Positions 21,381 to 64,000 of a stretch of DNA of 64,000 nucleotides are shown here, piece by piece. A model generated the notes under the pieces. The model saw only the letters and a list, made by a program, of their open reading frames with translations. It was not told the origin of the DNA and did not search any database. Numbering within the stretch: position 1 is the stretch's first letter; every line of letters starts with the position of its first letter. The DNA is from Cristatella mucedo. Lineage: Eukaryota; Bryozoa; Phylactolaemata; Cristatellidae. Location: positions 12,633,501-12,697,500 of the forward strand of contig WPIO01000001.1 in the NCBI GenBank assembly GCA_009760855.2, written 5' to 3'. The position numbers were made by a program, and so were the translations under genes.

Positions 21381-22540
21381 CATGAAGTGCTATTGCACTT
21401 GCAGGGTTCATCTGCTTCAGATTGTTTCTGTTGTGATGGTTGGATCTAAGCTACCGGTTCTTTGTAGTGTGTGTTCACTATGGAAACGTATAATACTGTC
21501 GGTTTCTGCTGGTGTTTCCATCGGCCTTATTCACTGCCCTGTCGTCACAGAGCTACTTTGTGTTGGTACAGGCAGTCTATTTACTCATACAGCCGTGGCG
21601 TCAGCAGCCACCTGCAAGAGTCTGCCGCTCACGGCTGCCAACCATGTCCTGCTTTCCTGTTTCTTCCTGCTTCTTTTGCCAGCCTCATGTTGAGGTGCTT
21701 TGTACTACCGGCTGCACAACGAGGTACTCAGTGAAGAGACCAGGACTTTTTTTGAATGTGCTTAGGCCAGTGTGCTCAGCTGTTTTGACTCTACCTAAGG
21801 TGATACACTTTGTTTCAGTCGTGTCGTATGTTCCTGTCAGTCGTGCTTGCCTGCTTAATCGGACGTCCTTGCTGTCACAGGTATTGGTACCCTATGCTGT
21901 GACGGTGTAGGGACCAAATGTGGCTGCTGCCATTTAAATACGGACCGCGTTCTGACATCACCATGTCTCTGTCCTGCAGTGGCCTTGCACAATCGCCGCA
22001 CGATAGATGCTGCAGCCCGAGGTGGGGCTTGCACTACGTGCTTCCCACTGTGCATGCCGAAGCGACCACAATCTGATTGTGAGAGCTACATGTAGACGTC
22101 AGGCAATTTTGTGCTGTATCCCTTCTGATACTGACATGAGATTGGCTTGTGCACCAATGAACCCGCTGCTTGCAGCAGATACTTGCTTAGTGGATATGTC
22201 GATTGGAGATATGCAAATACTTTTTTTCTTGTACTTATTTCTTATCGTTCCTTTTTGTTGGCTCACCACCGGTAGGGGAACGTGCATCGACAGGTGGTGA
22301 TGAATCAATAGGTGCAAGTTACATGTCAAGAAGAACTGGCAGCTTCATCATTTCGTCATATGCGTTGTGTTGTAATTGGTGATCGTGATCACTCTAAGTA
22401 CCCTCAATATCTTGTATGTATGTGCTACGTGTGAGTGTGTGTGTGCGCGCGCGCATGTGTGGTTGGTTGAAGTTGCCGTTGTCTTGTCTGCCAGTGTTTA
22501 TTCTGTCTTGCCTACCAACGTCTGAGGGTTCTGGCCACGA
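21381..22540. other. No recognisable gene
   Basis: Several frames of 90-130 codons overlap here in different phases without domains. A gt/gc alternating tract lies at about 22433-22460. An undetected 5' exon of VARS could lie in this stretch. Confidence 0.3.
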
Positions 22541-22544
22541 ATAA

Positions 22545-22680
22545 TATTTAAGGACTCGGGTTCAACTCACAGTGACCAGTGTATCTTAATCAAATGTATT
22601 TGGCTGAAAAGTCTCTCCTGCCGATTTAAGAGTGAGGCTGTTGAATCAGCCTACCTTTGTTTATACTTTATCCAAAACGT
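22545..22680 (+). mobile_element. tRNA-derived SINE, family B, partial
   Basis: A diverged B box (gactcgggttcaactc) and the end gtgaggctgttgaatcagcc followed by tactttatcc match the family-B consensus seen at 28093-28262. Confidence 0.55.
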
Positions 22681-22753
22681 TGCCGACTGTGGAACCATAT
22701 CACTTGGTAGCCATGCTATATTGCCACGTGGTCATGTTCATGTTCATTTGCAG

Positions 22754-62217
<39,464 letters not shown>

Positions 62218-63675
62218 TGCTTGTTATTAATCACGTTGTCAGACTGCCTGTGTTGAATGGAAATGTAGCGCCACTTCTATCTGACAAGATGTTGGTCGTA
62301 ATACTGCTTCGCGATGGCTCTCTAGTTTGAAATGCCTTTGACCACCTCTGCTGTAGTTGTATTTTGATGCCTGCCTCGATAGCAATTCTGGATTTTGTAG
62401 CTGTGTACATTTCGCTCGCTGTCAGTAGGACCTCATCTAACTTAGGTGGGCGCCAGATCCTCTAGGAGTGTTGTGCATATGCATGCATACTGTAGATTGT
62501 ACAAATTATACCACTAACATACCTGAGTTAACTTATTGCTATGTTTACACTTTTACGGCTTGCTAGGAGTGGCCCACTGGGCCCCTTTATCTATGCCCGT
62601 GTTTGTGTTTGAAGTGTCTTAAAGTGTGGCCATCTCATAATTTTCACAAAATGCTAATTTTGTCTCATTGCATATTGGCATGGCTGCGAGTAAATCTAAA
62701 AAGGAAGGTCCCTACGATCTGCCAGGTAAATTGGGGTAAGGATGGTTTGGAGGTCTACAAGTGGATTGGTTTTTCTAAAACTTGGTGATTGCCCTTATCA
62801 GCAACATCCAGCAGTTTTGCGCTAGTCAGCTTACTCTTCGTAAGCTGCCATCGCTCATAAGATCGTAAATCGGGCTGTCTTCGTCATCGCCTGGCAGCCG
62901 AAAGGTGCTAGCTTTGCTTTTAGTTGCGAACTTAGTTCTAACTTGTGCTTTGAAAGCCTCCCGTAGAAGCTTTGGGCAAGCAGCCACTGCTTTATTAATT
63001 AGCTTCATTGAGAGCTTCAGTATTGTATCTGCATGTTATCTCGCAGCATAATAGAAATCAAGAGCCGCTCAACGACGTCGTTTAGCCAGCTCTGAATATA
63101 GGGACTCGTCGGTAAATGGACTTCTGCAGCTGGTGCCGTGAATGACTCCCTGCTCCCGAAGTCCCTGCCTGCCTCGGAAGTTTGCCTACGAGCAACAGAA
63201 GTGGGATGAGCTTGGCTTAAGTCCAATGCGAATGCCATTCCTTGCAATCGGTCACTTGGTCCTTAAGCTCAGGATTTCAATATCTTGTTATCTCAGCGCT
63301 CTCCTCTCCCTCTCTAGCTAGATCATTCCTTAAGCATACGTACGAATCTGAAAATACGAAGGCATCGTGCATACGTCTCGAGATCGTTTTCGCAGGAATA
63401 AGTCAGCTTGGCAGTCGATAAAATGGGGCATGCTTGCACTGAAGCACACTCCTCTGAGTCGTTATGCTTTACAATGAGCGCTTGTGTAAGTTCACCTTTC
63501 TACTCCAGTTACAAGGAGTTTGAAATGGCCGTCGATCAAGTTCCCCTGCTGGTCCACCATTAGCCTATCTGCACAGCATCCGACCTGCCAAGCTCACTGC
63601 TGCTATTTATGGTACTGTCGAACTGACCTTACCACCTGCAGTCCTTGTGTTTAGCCAGAACGAACTCTCTCCAGC
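62218..63675. other. 3' flank of VARS, no recognised gene
   Basis: No AATAAA signal was seen within about 800 bp of the stop codon. Open frames are short and without domains (62826-63008 and 63017-63247 on minus). The next gene, if any, lies beyond the window. Confidence 0.35.
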
Positions 63676-63679
63676 CCGG

Positions 63680-63858
63680 TCTTAGTCCAGCAGTGAGATG
63701 CTCACACCTCAAGACCCAGATGGTGGATTCGAGTCCTGCAGCAGGCAATCCTTAACTGCCAGCTAATAATGGAGCGCTGGCTGCTCTGGCTCTTCTACTG
63801 CAATAAAAATGAGGCAATTGAATTGGCTAGCATGCTGTACGATTCTACTTTACCAACC
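63680..63858 (+). mobile_element. tRNA-derived SINE, family B
   Basis: gtccagcagtgagatgctca, ggtggattcgagtcctgcag (B-box region GGATTCGAGTCC), aggcaatccttaactgccag and ctactgcaataaaaatgagg with gattctactttacc match the family-B body and end. Confidence 0.75.
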
Positions 63859-64000
63859 ACCATTCTCTACTTTACCAATCACAGCTGTTTTACGATCTAT
63901 TGAGGTGCTATTGACGTCGCTAGGTAGCCTATAATCAGATCGGTCAACGGTGTCTGCCTCCTACCAAACTTCTTAATTATAATAATAATAGTTGATTGTT

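Overview
This window looks like nuclear DNA of an animal, most likely an invertebrate. The evidence is a long gene split by GT-AG introns, dense non-LTR retrotransposons, tRNA-derived SINEs with Pol III promoter boxes, Ty3/gypsy, Tc1-like and hAT DNA transposon remnants, and long TG and TA microsatellites. I see no bacterial operon, CRISPR array or plasmid/phage feature. I cannot name the species from sequence alone.

The one confidently recognised host gene is a valine--tRNA ligase (VARS) on the + strand. I traced 24 coding exons between 22754 and 62217. They join in phase throughout (3054 nt, 1017 codons plus stop), carry the class I signatures HLGH (26538-26549) and KMSKS (44969-44983), and end at TAA 62215-62217. 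The N-terminal exon(s) before 22754 were not found. Introns reach 9.6 kb and hold most of the transposons.

Layout: 1-4000, two decayed Ty3/gypsy pieces in opposite orientation (pol on +, gag on -). 4080-9190, fragments of a CR1/L2-like LINE on both strands plus two copies of a GC-rich repeat of about 77 bp. 10.5-10.9 kb, a small MADF-like ORF behind a promoter-like segment. 11.5-12.2 kb, a 21-bp CpG-rich minisatellite. 12976-13169, a hAT MITE very like the SPIN family with a perfect 8-bp target-site duplication. 13.2-22.7 kb, mostly unassigned DNA with SINEs, a degenerate repeat field and possible promoters. 22.7-62.2 kb, VARS with its transposon-filled introns. 62.2-64 kb, 3' flank with one more SINE.

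Most of the repeats fall into a few related families. The LINE ends in a nested hairpin followed by (ATT)n, and one of the two tRNA-derived SINE families carries the same 3' tail, the usual sign of a SINE mobilised by its partner LINE. Two LINE copies (23.1 and 60.3 kb) are nearly identical, so the family was active recently. I found no unprecedented multi-gene system. The most unusual points are the SPIN-like hAT elements, the LINE/SINE shared tail, the 77-bp and 21-bp repeat arrays, and a possible extra 25-codon exon in VARS.
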